From positions 43,881-107,880 of the forward strand of contig NZ_JBALOV010000001.1 in NCBI RefSeq assembly GCF_036965045.1: a stretch of DNA of 64,000 bases, read 5' to 3'. The translations under genes were made by a program, and so were the position numbers. The DNA comes from Ferdinandcohnia sp036965045 (GTDB lineage Bacteria; Bacillota; Bacilli; Bacillales; Bacillaceae_L). Positions 1 to 6,920 of this stretch are shown here, piece after piece. The notes below the pieces were generated by a model. It did no database searches, had not been told where the DNA came from, and saw only the letters and a list, made by a program, of their open reading frames with translations. The number at the start of each line of letters is the position of its first letter. Within the stretch, counting starts at the first letter, position 1.

Positions 1-288
1 CAAAAAGGTATTTTTAAAGCTTTTTAGAAAAATCGGATCTGAAAACATAAATAAATAGTTTTCCAAACCGACAAATACAGTTGTTGCTCCCTTTGCGTCT
101 GTTAAAAAGAAACTTAAATACATAGTCTTAAACAAGGGGTAAAACACAAAAACGCTGAACAAAACAATCGATGGCAATAAAAATAAAATCCCTTTAAGCA
201 AACTAGACATTCGTTTTTGCTTTTTTGCTTTCTCAATTTGAACAGTAAAGGATTCTTTATTTTCAATGATTGGACTGATCATACTCAT
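1..288 (-). CDS. ABC transporter permease, MalF/UgpA type (3' end lies outside the window)
   Basis: The first 96 codons of a membrane permease are visible; the gene runs off the left edge. A basic cytoplasmic start is followed by a first membrane segment reading LLPSIVLFSVFVFYPLF and a periplasmic stretch with FVGLENY, the usual opening of sugar and glycerol-phosphate permeases of the MalF/UgpA class. The start ATG overlaps the stop of the upstream ATPase (ATGA, 285-288), so the two are translationally coupled. The permease at 41765-42694 has the same opening (LLPSIVLFSIFVFYPMF, then LFVGLENYAYLF), so this is the paralogous operon. The substrate cannot be told from this fragment. Confidence 0.85.
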   Translation of the reverse strand, partial: MSMISPIIENKESFTVQIEKAKKQKRMSSLLKGILFLLPSIVLFSVFVFYPLFKTMYLSFFLTDAKGATTVFVGLENYLFMFSDPIFLKSFKNTFL

Positions 289-1406
289 ATCGCTACAACC
301 TCTTGTTTCTTCCCAAGGTCAGCAGATTTAAGTAATTTGCCCGTCTCTCCATCAAAGAATAATAAGTATTGAGGCTTAATTTGTACAGGAACATTTTGTC
401 CAAAATGGATATTCCATTGTCCTGGCCATTTAGCCGTCCATAATTCAGAACCCACATCAAAAGCAATCGATGTTTCATTTCCTAGTTGTTCAATATTTAC
501 GGCTTCTAAATATGTAAGATGTTCTTCTTCTTCGAAACCCGAAAACAAATGCTCTGGTCGAATTCCAACAACTAAGTTCGAATTTCTTGGTACATCCTTA
601 ACTGTCATTGGATCTACTGATATATGTATTTGATTTTCTATAATCAACCTTGTACCATCTTCTGAAAATACAGCCTTCCCCAGATTCATTTTTGGTGAAC
701 CAATAAAAGATGCAACGAATAAATTTTCCGGTTCATTATATAAGGTAATCGGTTTACCTACTTGTTGGATTTTACCTTCATTTAGCACCATGATTCGGTC
801 ACCCATCGTCATTGCTTCGACTTGGTCATGAGTAACATAGATCATTGTGAGCCCCAGACGTTTTTGCAATCGACGAATTTGAACACGCATATTAGCACGA
901 AGCTTTGCATCCAAATTGGATAGTGGCTCATCCATTAAACATAAAGGGGCGTGACTTACAACCGAGCGTCCAAGTGCGACCCGTTGTCGTTGACCTCCGG
1001 AAAGCTCCCTTGGCTTTCGCTTCAATAATCCGCTTAACCCCAACATTTCAGCTGCTTCTTTAAGCCTTTTTTGTTGTTCTTGTTTATTCACTTTCCTTGC
1101 TTTTAAACCAAACAAGATATTTTGCTCAACCGTTAAATGCGGGTATAATGCGTAATTTTGAAAGACCATCGATAGATCCCGATTTTTGGGTGGGAGATGG
1201 TTCACAACTTCATTATTAATCTTTAAGATTCCCCCTGAAATTTCTTCAAGTCCTGCTATCATACGAAGCAATGTACTCTTCCCTGAACCAGAAGGACCGA
1301 CAAGTACGAAAAATTCACCTTCCTCAATTGAGACATTGATTCCATTTAATACATCTTTTTGCTTATCATATGACTTCGAGATGTCAGCCAACTCAACCCG
1401 ACTCAT
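285..1406 (-). CDS. ABC transporter ATPase of the MsmX/UgpC family
   Basis: A cytoplasmic ATPase that should energise the partial permease downstream (carbohydrate or glycerol-phosphate uptake). It has 373 residues, the usual size for MsmX/UgpC proteins with a C-terminal OB/TOBE regulatory domain. Walker A is GPSGSGKST (37-45), the Q-loop is in VFQNYALYPH, the signature is LSGGQ (135-139), Walker B is CLMDE (156-160), followed by the D-loop SNLD and the H-loop VTHDQ. After the signature it reads ALGRSVV where relatives normally have ALARAIV, a small oddity. A strong AAAGGAGG ribosome site lies six bases before the ATG. The paralogue at 40632-41765 is colinear motif for motif. Such ATPases can serve several transporters, so the partner is inferred from position. 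Confidence 0.9.
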   Translation of the reverse strand: MSRVELADISKSYDKQKDVLNGINVSIEEGEFFVLVGPSGSGKSTLLRMIAGLEEISGGILKINNEVVNHLPPKNRDLSMVFQNYALYPHLTVEQNILFGLKARKVNKQEQQKRLKEAAEMLGLSGLLKRKPRELSGGQRQRVALGRSVVSHAPLCLMDEPLSNLDAKLRANMRVQIRRLQKRLGLTMIYVTHDQVEAMTMGDRIMVLNEGKIQQVGKPITLYNEPENLFVASFIGSPKMNLGKAVFSEDGTRLIIENQIHISVDPMTVKDVPRNSNLVVGIRPEHLFSGFEEEEHLTYLEAVNIEQLGNETSIAFDVGSELWTAKWPGQWNIHFGQNVPVQIKPQYLLFFDGETGKLLKSADLGKKQEVVAI

Positions 1407-1600
1407 GCCAAACCTCCTTTCAAATTACAAAACCATTTAACCACATTTAATGCTCAAAAAAAGCAGATTTACAGGATCTTGACAATCTTTAACACTAAAT
1501 TGAACAATTAAAATTCACCTTCATAAACTAAACAAATTTTTCACAATAAATCAGACTGATGTACTATTTACTTCGGAAAGAGGGACAGATTCATTTCCAT

Positions 1601-1632
1601 AAAAAAAGGACAAACCTTAGCTAGGTCTGTCC
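1601..1632 (-). terminator. Rho-independent terminator after the MFS gene
   Basis: On the minus strand GGACAGACCT pairs with AGGTTTGTCC (one G-T pair) around a 5-base loop and is followed by a run of T. It lies just past the stop of the efflux gene at 1649 and separates it from the ABC operon. Confidence 0.75.
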
Positions 1633-1648
1633 TAAATTTTTTATTCTA

Positions 1649-2908
1649 TTATGATTCTGTCAAAGCTGGTCTCCCCGCTTCAAGTAAAACTTTATTTCGG
1701 CCAAGGAAAATGGCGAGAATAACAATAAATATTCCAGTTCCAATTAGCAGCCATTCAATTTTGATGTAATCTGCAATTGGACCGAAGATGAGCATTCCAA
1801 GAGGCATCATTGAGGTTGAAATCATCCCCATTACACCAAATACTCTTCCTAAATAATCTTCTTCTACTTTCTCCTGCAACAAAACGGTTGCTGGTGTATT
1901 AAATATTGGCATGGCAACTCCGAATAAAGCCATAAAGGCAAAGTAAACCCAAAAGTTCGGAACGATACCTAGCGCTAATGTGCAGGCACCCATTATGACA
2001 CTAGCGAATCCCAATGTTTTTATTTTATTTTCGAAGCCACCCCAGGAAGCAATTATTCCTCCACCAACCATCATGCCAATCGAGAAGGCAATTTCAATTG
2101 CTGCCAAGCGCCATTCATCTCCGCCAAAACTGCGTGTAACCTGCAGGGGTGTCAAAAATGCTGCTGGTGCCATTAAGACAAAGAATACCGCAAAGAATAG
2201 GAAGAATGTCTTTAGAAATTGATGGTTATTCACATAGTGTAATCCTTGTTTAAAATCACTAAAATAGCTTGTTGTTTGTTTTTCTGCTGCCTTCTCATGC
2301 ACGGAAATTTTCAAGAAGAAAAGCAGAGTGAAAATTGCAATTGCTGCCGTAATGACATCAATAAAGAAAATCATCTCAATCGAGGTGAATCCTAATAATG
2401 CCGCACTCACCATCGGTGATATGAACATGATAATGGCCTGAATACTTCCATTTGTTCCGTTCACCTTTGTCAATTTATCCTTAGGTACAATTTGCGGAAG
2501 TATTGCACCTACAGCTGGCATTTGAATACCCGTTCCAAAGGCACGAACCGCTGCCATCACAAATAACAGCCAGATCGCATCATAACCCATTAAAAAGAGT
2601 ATAGCTAGGATTAAGGTTGAGATAGCGATAAGTCCATCTGCTAAAACAATCAAGATTTTTCGGTTATAGCGATCCGCCCAAACACCTGCAACTGGTGACA
2701 AAATAAAGGTTGGAATAAATCCGCAAATAATAAATAACGTCATCATCAAACCTGATTCAGTTGTTAAAGTGATGTGCCACATGATGGCGTACTGAACCAA
2801 AGAAGACCCAAATAGTGAAATCGTCTGGCTACTTAGAAAGAGAATGATATTCTTTAACCAATTCTCCTTACTATTGCTTTCAACTGTTTTCATGAACGAA
2901 CAACTCAT
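1649..2908 (-). CDS. MFS efflux transporter of the Mef (macrolide efflux) type
   Basis: A 12-helix major-facilitator drug exporter of 419 residues. The loop after helix 2 reads GVWADRYNRK, and the following block (RAFGTGIQMPA, then LTKVNGTNGSIQ) has the layout of Mef(A)-type proton-driven exporters. The late YLGRVFGVMG block is also typical of that group. The start is uncertain: ATG at 2908 or the internal ATG at 2893; neither has a good ribosome site. Upstream lies an attenuator with a leader peptide of macrolide-stalling type (3105-3152), which supports a role in macrolide or ribosome-drug export more than the protein sequence alone. The class assignment is firm; the substrate is inference. 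Confidence 0.85.
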   Translation of the reverse strand: MSCSFMKTVESNSKENWLKNIILFLSSQTISLFGSSLVQYAIMWHITLTTESGLMMTLFIICGFIPTFILSPVAGVWADRYNRKILIVLADGLIAISTLILAILFLMGYDAIWLLFVMAAVRAFGTGIQMPAVGAILPQIVPKDKLTKVNGTNGSIQAIIMFISPMVSAALLGFTSIEMIFFIDVITAAIAIFTLLFFLKISVHEKAAEKQTTSYFSDFKQGLHYVNNHQFLKTFFLFFAVFFVLMAPAAFLTPLQVTRSFGGDEWRLAAIEIAFSIGMMVGGGIIASWGGFENKIKTLGFASVIMGACTLALGIVPNFWVYFAFMALFGVAMPIFNTPATVLLQEKVEEDYLGRVFGVMGMISTSMMPLGMLIFGPIADYIKIEWLLIGTGIFIVILAIFLGRNKVLLEAGRPALTES

Positions 2909-2989
2909 TTCTTTTCATATTTTTCAAATATGCTCTTCACCTGCATTCTTTCACTTCGCACCAATCTGATCATACATACTTTTTCAGAC

Positions 2990-3023
2990 AACAAAAAAGA
3001 GGGAATCCTCGCCCCCTCTTTTA
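2990..3023 (-). terminator. Attenuator terminator in the efflux gene leader
   Basis: On the minus strand AAAAGAGGG pairs with CCCTCTTTT, followed by more T. It stands between the leader peptide (3105-3152) and the efflux gene start (2908), so transcription must read through it. A second stem (GCTCTG 3092-3087 with CAGAGC 3078-3073) lies between. AATTAGA inside the leader codons (3141-3135) is exactly complementary to TCTAATT (3057-3051). These are the ingredients of a drug-responsive attenuator; which helices compete has not been folded. Confidence 0.7.
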
Positions 3024-3104
3024 AATAACCGTCAAATATAGGTTTCCTTAAATTAGACAGACCCATCCCGCTGCTCTGAACGTAGGCAGAGCTTTCATAC
3101 GTAT

Positions 3105-3152
3105 TCAATTAACGGATGAAACTGGGAATCGTAATCTAATTGAAGCTGTCAC
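3105..3152 (-). CDS. Leader peptide of macrolide-stalling type
   Basis: A 15-codon ORF reading MTASIRLRFPVSSVN from a GTG start, with GGAGG eight bases upstream (3165-3161) and a promoter just before it. From memory, leader peptides of inducible macrolide resistance genes look almost the same: MTASMRLR/K ahead of mef and msr genes, and the ErmD leader, which begins MTHSMRLRFP. The Arg-x-Arg (+x+) motif is the known site of macrolide-dependent ribosome stalling. Here the RLR is followed by FP, as in ErmDL. The next gene is a Mef-type exporter, so stalling should let transcription pass the terminator at 2990-3023. The ORF and motif are directly visible; stalling is inference from family knowledge. 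Confidence 0.75.
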   Translation of the reverse strand: MTASIRLRFPVSSVN

Positions 3153-3185
3153 AAGGAAAACCTCCATTTCTTCATAATCGATTTA

Positions 3186-3214
3186 ATAATAACAAAAGTC
3201 AGCTTTAAATACAA
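3186..3214 (-). promoter_or_regulatory. Sigma-A-type promoter for the efflux leader
   Basis: TTGTAT (3214-3209) and TATTAT (3191-3186) are separated by 17 bases on the minus strand, ending about 20 bases before the leader-peptide ribosome site. Assigned by eye. Confidence 0.5.
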
Positions 3215-3240
3215 TTTCTATTTTAAGTATAACTCCATTA

Positions 3241-3268
3241 AAATAGACCCCCATACGGGAGTCTATTT
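3241..3268 (-). terminator. Terminator after the glycine-zipper gene
   Basis: An inverted repeat AAATAGAC-CCC/GGG-GTCTATTT with a 4-base loop lies just after the stop of the small minus-strand gene at 3293. Confidence 0.55.
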
Positions 3269-3292
3269 CTACATTAAGTATAGGTTACACTT

Positions 3293-3493
3293 TTACTTTT
3301 CCTCTTGATCTACAGCCTCATCAGCACCCTCGCCCGCCTTATTGCCTAAGGCTCCACCAGCAACAGCGCCCGCAACTGTACCAAGTGGACCTAACACAGA
3401 TCCCACCATTGCACCTGCAGTAGCACCTGCACCCGTTCCTAGTGCCTCACCTGCAGTGATATCATTATCACGATTTCGTTTTTGATCAGCCAA
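3293..3493 (-). CDS. Small glycine-zipper protein
   Basis: A 66-residue protein with a charged N-terminus (ADQKRNRDND), a central Gly/Ala-rich stretch with GxxxG spacing (GAGATAGAMVGSVLGPLG, then GAVAGGALG) and an acidic C-terminus. Such glycine-zipper segments insert into or associate with membranes; no enzymatic motif is present. The start is set by the ribosome site: AAGGAGG lies eight bases before TTG at 3493, whereas the GTG nine bases earlier sits on the ribosome site itself. It is monocistronic, with a hairpin after it. Function unknown. Confidence 0.7.
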   Translation of the reverse strand: MADQKRNRDNDITAGEALGTGAGATAGAMVGSVLGPLGTVAGAVAGGALGNKAGEGADEAVDQEEK

Positions 3494-3630
3494 TTCATAC
3501 ACCTCCTTGTTGGGAAATGCTTTTCATTTTCACACTTCCCTCAGACATTAGTTTGCTCAAGCAGGTAGTTATTTATCTCGTGTATAATTCCGTATTCCCC
3601 TAGTCTCGCCATCATCCATTTCATCTGCAC

Positions 3631-3660
3631 TTGACTTCTGATAAAAACATAGGATATAAA
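3631..3660 (+). promoter_or_regulatory. Promoter for the MutS2-like gene leader
   Basis: TTGACT (3631-3636) and TATAAA (3655-3660) are separated by 18 bases. Transcription would start near 3667, leaving an untranslated leader of about 350 bases before the TTG start at 4018. Confidence 0.6.
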
Positions 3661-3704
3661 GTAAGTAGAAGTAAAAAATTCCTTCACTAAAGGAGTATGA
3701 GTTT

Positions 3705-3728
3705 ATGTTATTGGTGGTTCTTAACTAA
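3705..3728 (+). CDS. Seven-codon leader ORF (MLLVVLN) ahead of the MutS2-like gene
   Basis: ATG TTA TTG GTG GTT CTT AAC TAA, with AAAGGAG (3689-3695) nine bases upstream and a promoter at 3631-3660. Its last codons GTTCTTAACT (3717-3726) form the left arm of a perfect 10-bp inverted repeat whose right arm is AGTTAAGAAC (3803-3812), so a ribosome on the ORF would block that helix. That is the layout of ribosome-mediated attenuation. No known family is recognised; the ORF and repeat are seen, the regulatory role is inferred. Confidence 0.5.
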   Translation: MLLVVLN

Positions 3729-3812
3729 TCCATAATTGGATAGCTGGAAGAAGCAAAAACGTAGCAATCGCTATGTTTATTTCACTATGGCTTCTTTTAG
3801 AAAGTTAAGAAC
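3717..3812 (+). promoter_or_regulatory. Structured leader domain closed by a 10-bp helix
   Basis: GTTCTTAACT (3717-3726) pairs perfectly with AGTTAAGAAC (3803-3812). Nested inside are AGAAGC/GCTTCT and TAGC/GCTA arms, giving a long multi-stem RNA element. It does not match a riboswitch class I know. It sits between the leader ORF and the terminator/antiterminator at 3916-3971. Confidence 0.55.
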
Positions 3813-3915
3813 ACGCATCATAGCTACGAATAGTAGATCTTGCTATGGCATGTTTGTCATGGTTTTTTTGTATTTAAAACCATTCTAGACAAATCAAGCC
3901 CCAGGTCTATCTTCT

Positions 3916-3971
3916 GCCGTCATGAGCGCTTTGTTCATGGCGGCTTTTTACTTCTATCCAGCCATGAACAA
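3916..3971 (+). terminator. Terminator with mutually exclusive antiterminator
   Basis: GCCGTCATGA (3916-3925) pairs with TCATGGCGGC (3935-3944) and is followed by TTTTT: a strong terminator 70 bases before the MutS2-like gene. TTGTTCATGGC (3931-3941), which contains most of the terminator's right arm, is also perfectly complementary (11 bp) to GCCATGAACAA (3961-3971). The two helices cannot coexist, so this is a conditional switch. The complementarity is read directly; switching is inference. Confidence 0.7.
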
Positions 3972-4017
3972 GTCCTCATGAAATGATTTTTTCACACATA
4001 AAAAGGAGGATTTACCA

Positions 4018-5952
4018 TTGAACACTCAAACAATGGAAGCATTAGAGTTTTACCGTATTTTGAATGATATCTCACAATTCGCAAGAACAAACAGAGGAAA
4101 AGAAACACTTCTCTCGTTAAGACCAACACAAAATAAAAAGAAAATCGAGCATTCTTTACATGAAATTTCAGAAGCGATGAACATCCTTGCCATTAGCGGA
4201 AGTATACCTATACACTCTTTGGATCAAATTGGACATTACATTGCACAAGCCAAAAAAGGCATGGCTCTAAAAGTAGACCAATTCACACAAATTGTTTCAT
4301 TCTTAGACCACTGCCAAAAAGTTAAGCAATTTATGAAAGATAAGGAATATGCAGGTCCAACGGTAAGCATGTACGCTTCATCAATCGGTGATGTATCAGA
4401 ACTTGAAGCAGAAATCAGCCGTTGTTTACGAAATGGCCAAGTGGATGATTATGCATCAAGTGACCTGAACTATTTGCGAAGACAGCTAGCCACCGGACAA
4501 GAAAAATTAAAGGAGAAAGCACAGTCTTTAGTTAAAAGTAGAAGAATTGCTCCGTACCTGCAAGAAACAAACGTCACTGAACGGTCTGGTCGTTATGTGT
4601 TAGCCGTGAAAAAAGAATATAGAAAGAAGATTCAAGGTTCAGTATTAGATACTTCGGCATCTGGCTCCACCCTCTTTATCGAGCCTATTGAATTAAGCTC
4701 GCTGCAGGAGGATATTGAGCTTATTAAAATCGCTGAAGAAACAGAGGTAGAGCGAATTTTATATGAACTCACTCAGCTATTTCTTTCATATGAACAGGTT
4801 ATCCATGTCGCCATTGAGACCATGCATCATTATGATGTTCTTTTTGCCAAAGCGAAGTACAGCCAAATGATTCAAGCAGAGATACCTGTGATCAATGAAG
4901 AGTTCAGAATAGATCTTAAAGAAGCACGTCATCCAATGCTTGGAAGCAATGCCGTCCCGCTTTCTATTCCGATTGGTGAAAAGGAGCGTGCTTTAGTGAT
5001 AACTGGTCCGAACACTGGCGGAAAAACCGTTACATTAAAAACGGTGGGGCTGTTAACATTGATGGCCCAATCCGGCCTCCCTATTCCAGCCAAAAAGGGA
5101 AGTGAACTTGCGATCTTCCAACATATCTTTGTCGATATTGGAGATGGTCAAAGCATCGAGCAAAACTTAAGCACGTTTAGTTCCCGCATGGTCAATATTA
5201 TCGAAATTTTACAAGCGACAAACGATACGTCACTTGTATTAATTGATGAACTCGGTTCAGGTACTGACCCAAGAGAAGGAATGGCCCTGGCCATCGTCAT
5301 TTTAGAGCAGCTATATGAAAAAGGGGCTACTTTATTTGCGACTACCCATTATAGTGAAATGAAGAAATTTGCTGATGAAACGGAAGGGTTTTTGAATGGT
5401 TCCATGGAGTTTGATATCCATACATTACAACCAACCTATAGACTATTACTTGGAAAAAGCGGACAAAGCCAAGCTTTCGATATAGCCGCAAAGCTAGGAA
5501 TGCACCCTTCACTGCTCGAACGCGCACATCAAAAAGCATATCTAGAGCATAAGGATTATCATCAAAACATAACTCAAGAAACGTTACAATTACCATCTTA
5601 TCAAAAACAGGTTATTGTGAATAAATATGCTCGAAGTCATATAGGAAAAAAGAAACTAGAACAGCCTGTATCTAAGGTAACACTCTACAACCAAGGAGAT
5701 AATGTCCTCCTCCTTGCAACAGGCGAAACCGGTATTGTTTACAAAGGACCAAACGATCATGGTGACTACATTGTACAAATCAAAGGAGAAAAAAGAACAA
5801 TTAATTTTAAAAGAATGGAACTGAAAATTGCGGCTAAGGACCTCTACCCACCTGAATACGACTTTGACATCATATTCAAAAGCAAAGAATACCGCAAAAT
5901 AAAAAAAGACATGAACCGCAAACATGTCGAAGGCAAATGGTTAGAGGAGTAA
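4018..5952 (+). CDS. MutS2-like ATPase lacking the C-terminal Smr domain
   Basis: A 644-residue MutS-family ATPase. The N-terminal 300 residues form the core/lever helices as in MutS2. The ATPase domain has Walker A GPNTGGKT (330-337) and Walker B LVLIDELGSGTDP (406-418), followed by TTHYSEMK. Near the C-terminus (about 555-600) a KOW-like stretch (GDNVLLLATGETGIVYKG) is present, but the protein ends soon after, with no Smr nuclease domain; Bacillus MutS2/RqcU is near 785 residues. MutS2 of B. subtilis is known to act on collided ribosomes. A shortened paralogue behind a leader that looks ribosome-responsive suggests an inducible ribosome-associated factor, which is inference. The start is TTG at 4018, eight bases after AAGGAGG. 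Confidence 0.85.
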   Translation: MNTQTMEALEFYRILNDISQFARTNRGKETLLSLRPTQNKKKIEHSLHEISEAMNILAISGSIPIHSLDQIGHYIAQAKKGMALKVDQFTQIVSFLDHCQKVKQFMKDKEYAGPTVSMYASSIGDVSELEAEISRCLRNGQVDDYASSDLNYLRRQLATGQEKLKEKAQSLVKSRRIAPYLQETNVTERSGRYVLAVKKEYRKKIQGSVLDTSASGSTLFIEPIELSSLQEDIELIKIAEETEVERILYELTQLFLSYEQVIHVAIETMHHYDVLFAKAKYSQMIQAEIPVINEEFRIDLKEARHPMLGSNAVPLSIPIGEKERALVITGPNTGGKTVTLKTVGLLTLMAQSGLPIPAKKGSELAIFQHIFVDIGDGQSIEQNLSTFSSRMVNIIEILQATNDTSLVLIDELGSGTDPREGMALAIVILEQLYEKGATLFATTHYSEMKKFADETEGFLNGSMEFDIHTLQPTYRLLLGKSGQSQAFDIAAKLGMHPSLLERAHQKAYLEHKDYHQNITQETLQLPSYQKQVIVNKYARSHIGKKKLEQPVSKVTLYNQGDNVLLLATGETGIVYKGPNDHGDYIVQIKGEKRTINFKRMELKIAAKDLYPPEYDFDIIFKSKEYRKIKKDMNRKHVEGKWLEE

Positions 5953-6005
5953 GGATCGCGAATGCTATCTGCCCCACCACCGTTATTATAAAAATCCAAA
6001 ACGAT

Positions 6006-6052
6006 AAAAAAAGATGTTCAAATGGGAATCCTTCCACTTGAACATCTTTTTT
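6006..6052. terminator. Bidirectional terminator between convergent genes
   Basis: AAGATGTTCAA (6011-6021) pairs with TTGAACATCTT (6038-6048), flanked by A-runs on the left and T-runs on the right, so it can end both the MutS2-like gene (+) and the hydrolase gene (-). Confidence 0.85.
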
Positions 6053-6053
6053 A

Positions 6054-6920
6054 TCATAATCTGAATTCCATCTCTTCATCAGCAATATAGAAACCTTTTG
6101 CCTCGATTTCTTTTCTTAATGCTCCATCTTTTTGTAAGACCGGATTTGAATGGTTAAGATGCGTAAAATAAATCTTCGTTTCCCCTGTTAAATCTCCAAG
6201 GAGTTCAATTGTCTCCGTCATGAGCGGATGGGGGACTTGTCGATAATCACGGCCAATCTTCGCAAGATCCTGTGGAGAATGAAACGTACCGTCAAGAAAA
6301 CAAATGTCCGCCGCCTTCGCTGCTTCACGAATATCAATATCCCATTCATCCCAACGATCAATATCTGGAATAAATAGAACCTTTTTATTCGGACCTTTGA
6401 TCCAAAAAGCAAAAGTCTCAGAGAACTCATTTCGATGCGGAACGAGGATTGGGGTAACGGTTACTTCTGAAGAAATGCTCACCTGTTGTCGATCAAAGAC
6501 TTCTTGAACCACGATGTTTTCAAGTGCAGTTAACTGACTCCATGGGGCATTATTTTCCAGTACCTCTTTCATTTTTGTTCCTGCCTTCACAGGTAATTGC
6601 CTGGAATTAATTGCTTCCTTCCCTAAATACATCAAACCAGGATAATGACCGATATGAGCATGTGATAAAAAAATAGTGTTCATTAGCTTTGATTCCATTC
6701 CATATCTCATCTGTAATCGCGCCATCTGTTCCCGCAAATCAGGGGTGGCATCAATTAAATGCCATTTCTGTTCTTCAGGTAAGATAATCGCCAATGATGC
6801 GGCTGTTCTTTTATACTTTGGATCTTCTAATGCCCTTTTACAATTGTCACAAAAGCAATTCGCCTGTGGCAAACCTCCATCTTGTGCAGTACCAACCACA
6901 CTTAAAATCACTTCGCTCAC
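6054..6920 (-). CDS. PqqB-like metallo-beta-lactamase fold hydrolase
   Basis: A 288-residue MBL-fold protein. After the opening VVGTAQDGGLPQ with a CxxC pair (CFCDNCK) comes the metal motif SHAHIGH, the PqqB form of HxHxDH, and later PHRNE and THLNHSNP provide further histidines. PqqB-like proteins occur in many bacteria that make no pyrroloquinoline quinone, as here where no other pqq gene is seen. They are presumed metal-dependent hydrolases of unknown substrate. The GTG start overlaps the stop of the upstream antiporter gene by one base (TAGTG), so the two form an operon. The coupling hints at a shared job, unproven. Confidence 0.8.
   Translation of the reverse strand: MSEVILSVVGTAQDGGLPQANCFCDNCKRALEDPKYKRTAASLAIILPEEQKWHLIDATPDLREQMARLQMRYGMESKLMNTIFLSHAHIGHYPGLMYLGKEAINSRQLPVKAGTKMKEVLENNAPWSQLTALENIVVQEVFDRQQVSISSEVTVTPILVPHRNEFSETFAFWIKGPNKKVLFIPDIDRWDEWDIDIREAAKAADICFLDGTFHSPQDLAKIGRDYRQVPHPLMTETIELLGDLTGETKIYFTHLNHSNPVLQKDGALRKEIEAKGFYIADEEMEFRL

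Noticed and set aside
2905..3108. 67-codon open frame upstream of the efflux gene
   Set aside because: It runs through the attenuator hairpin, has no ribosome site and starts inside the leader-peptide region; it is the untranslated leader.
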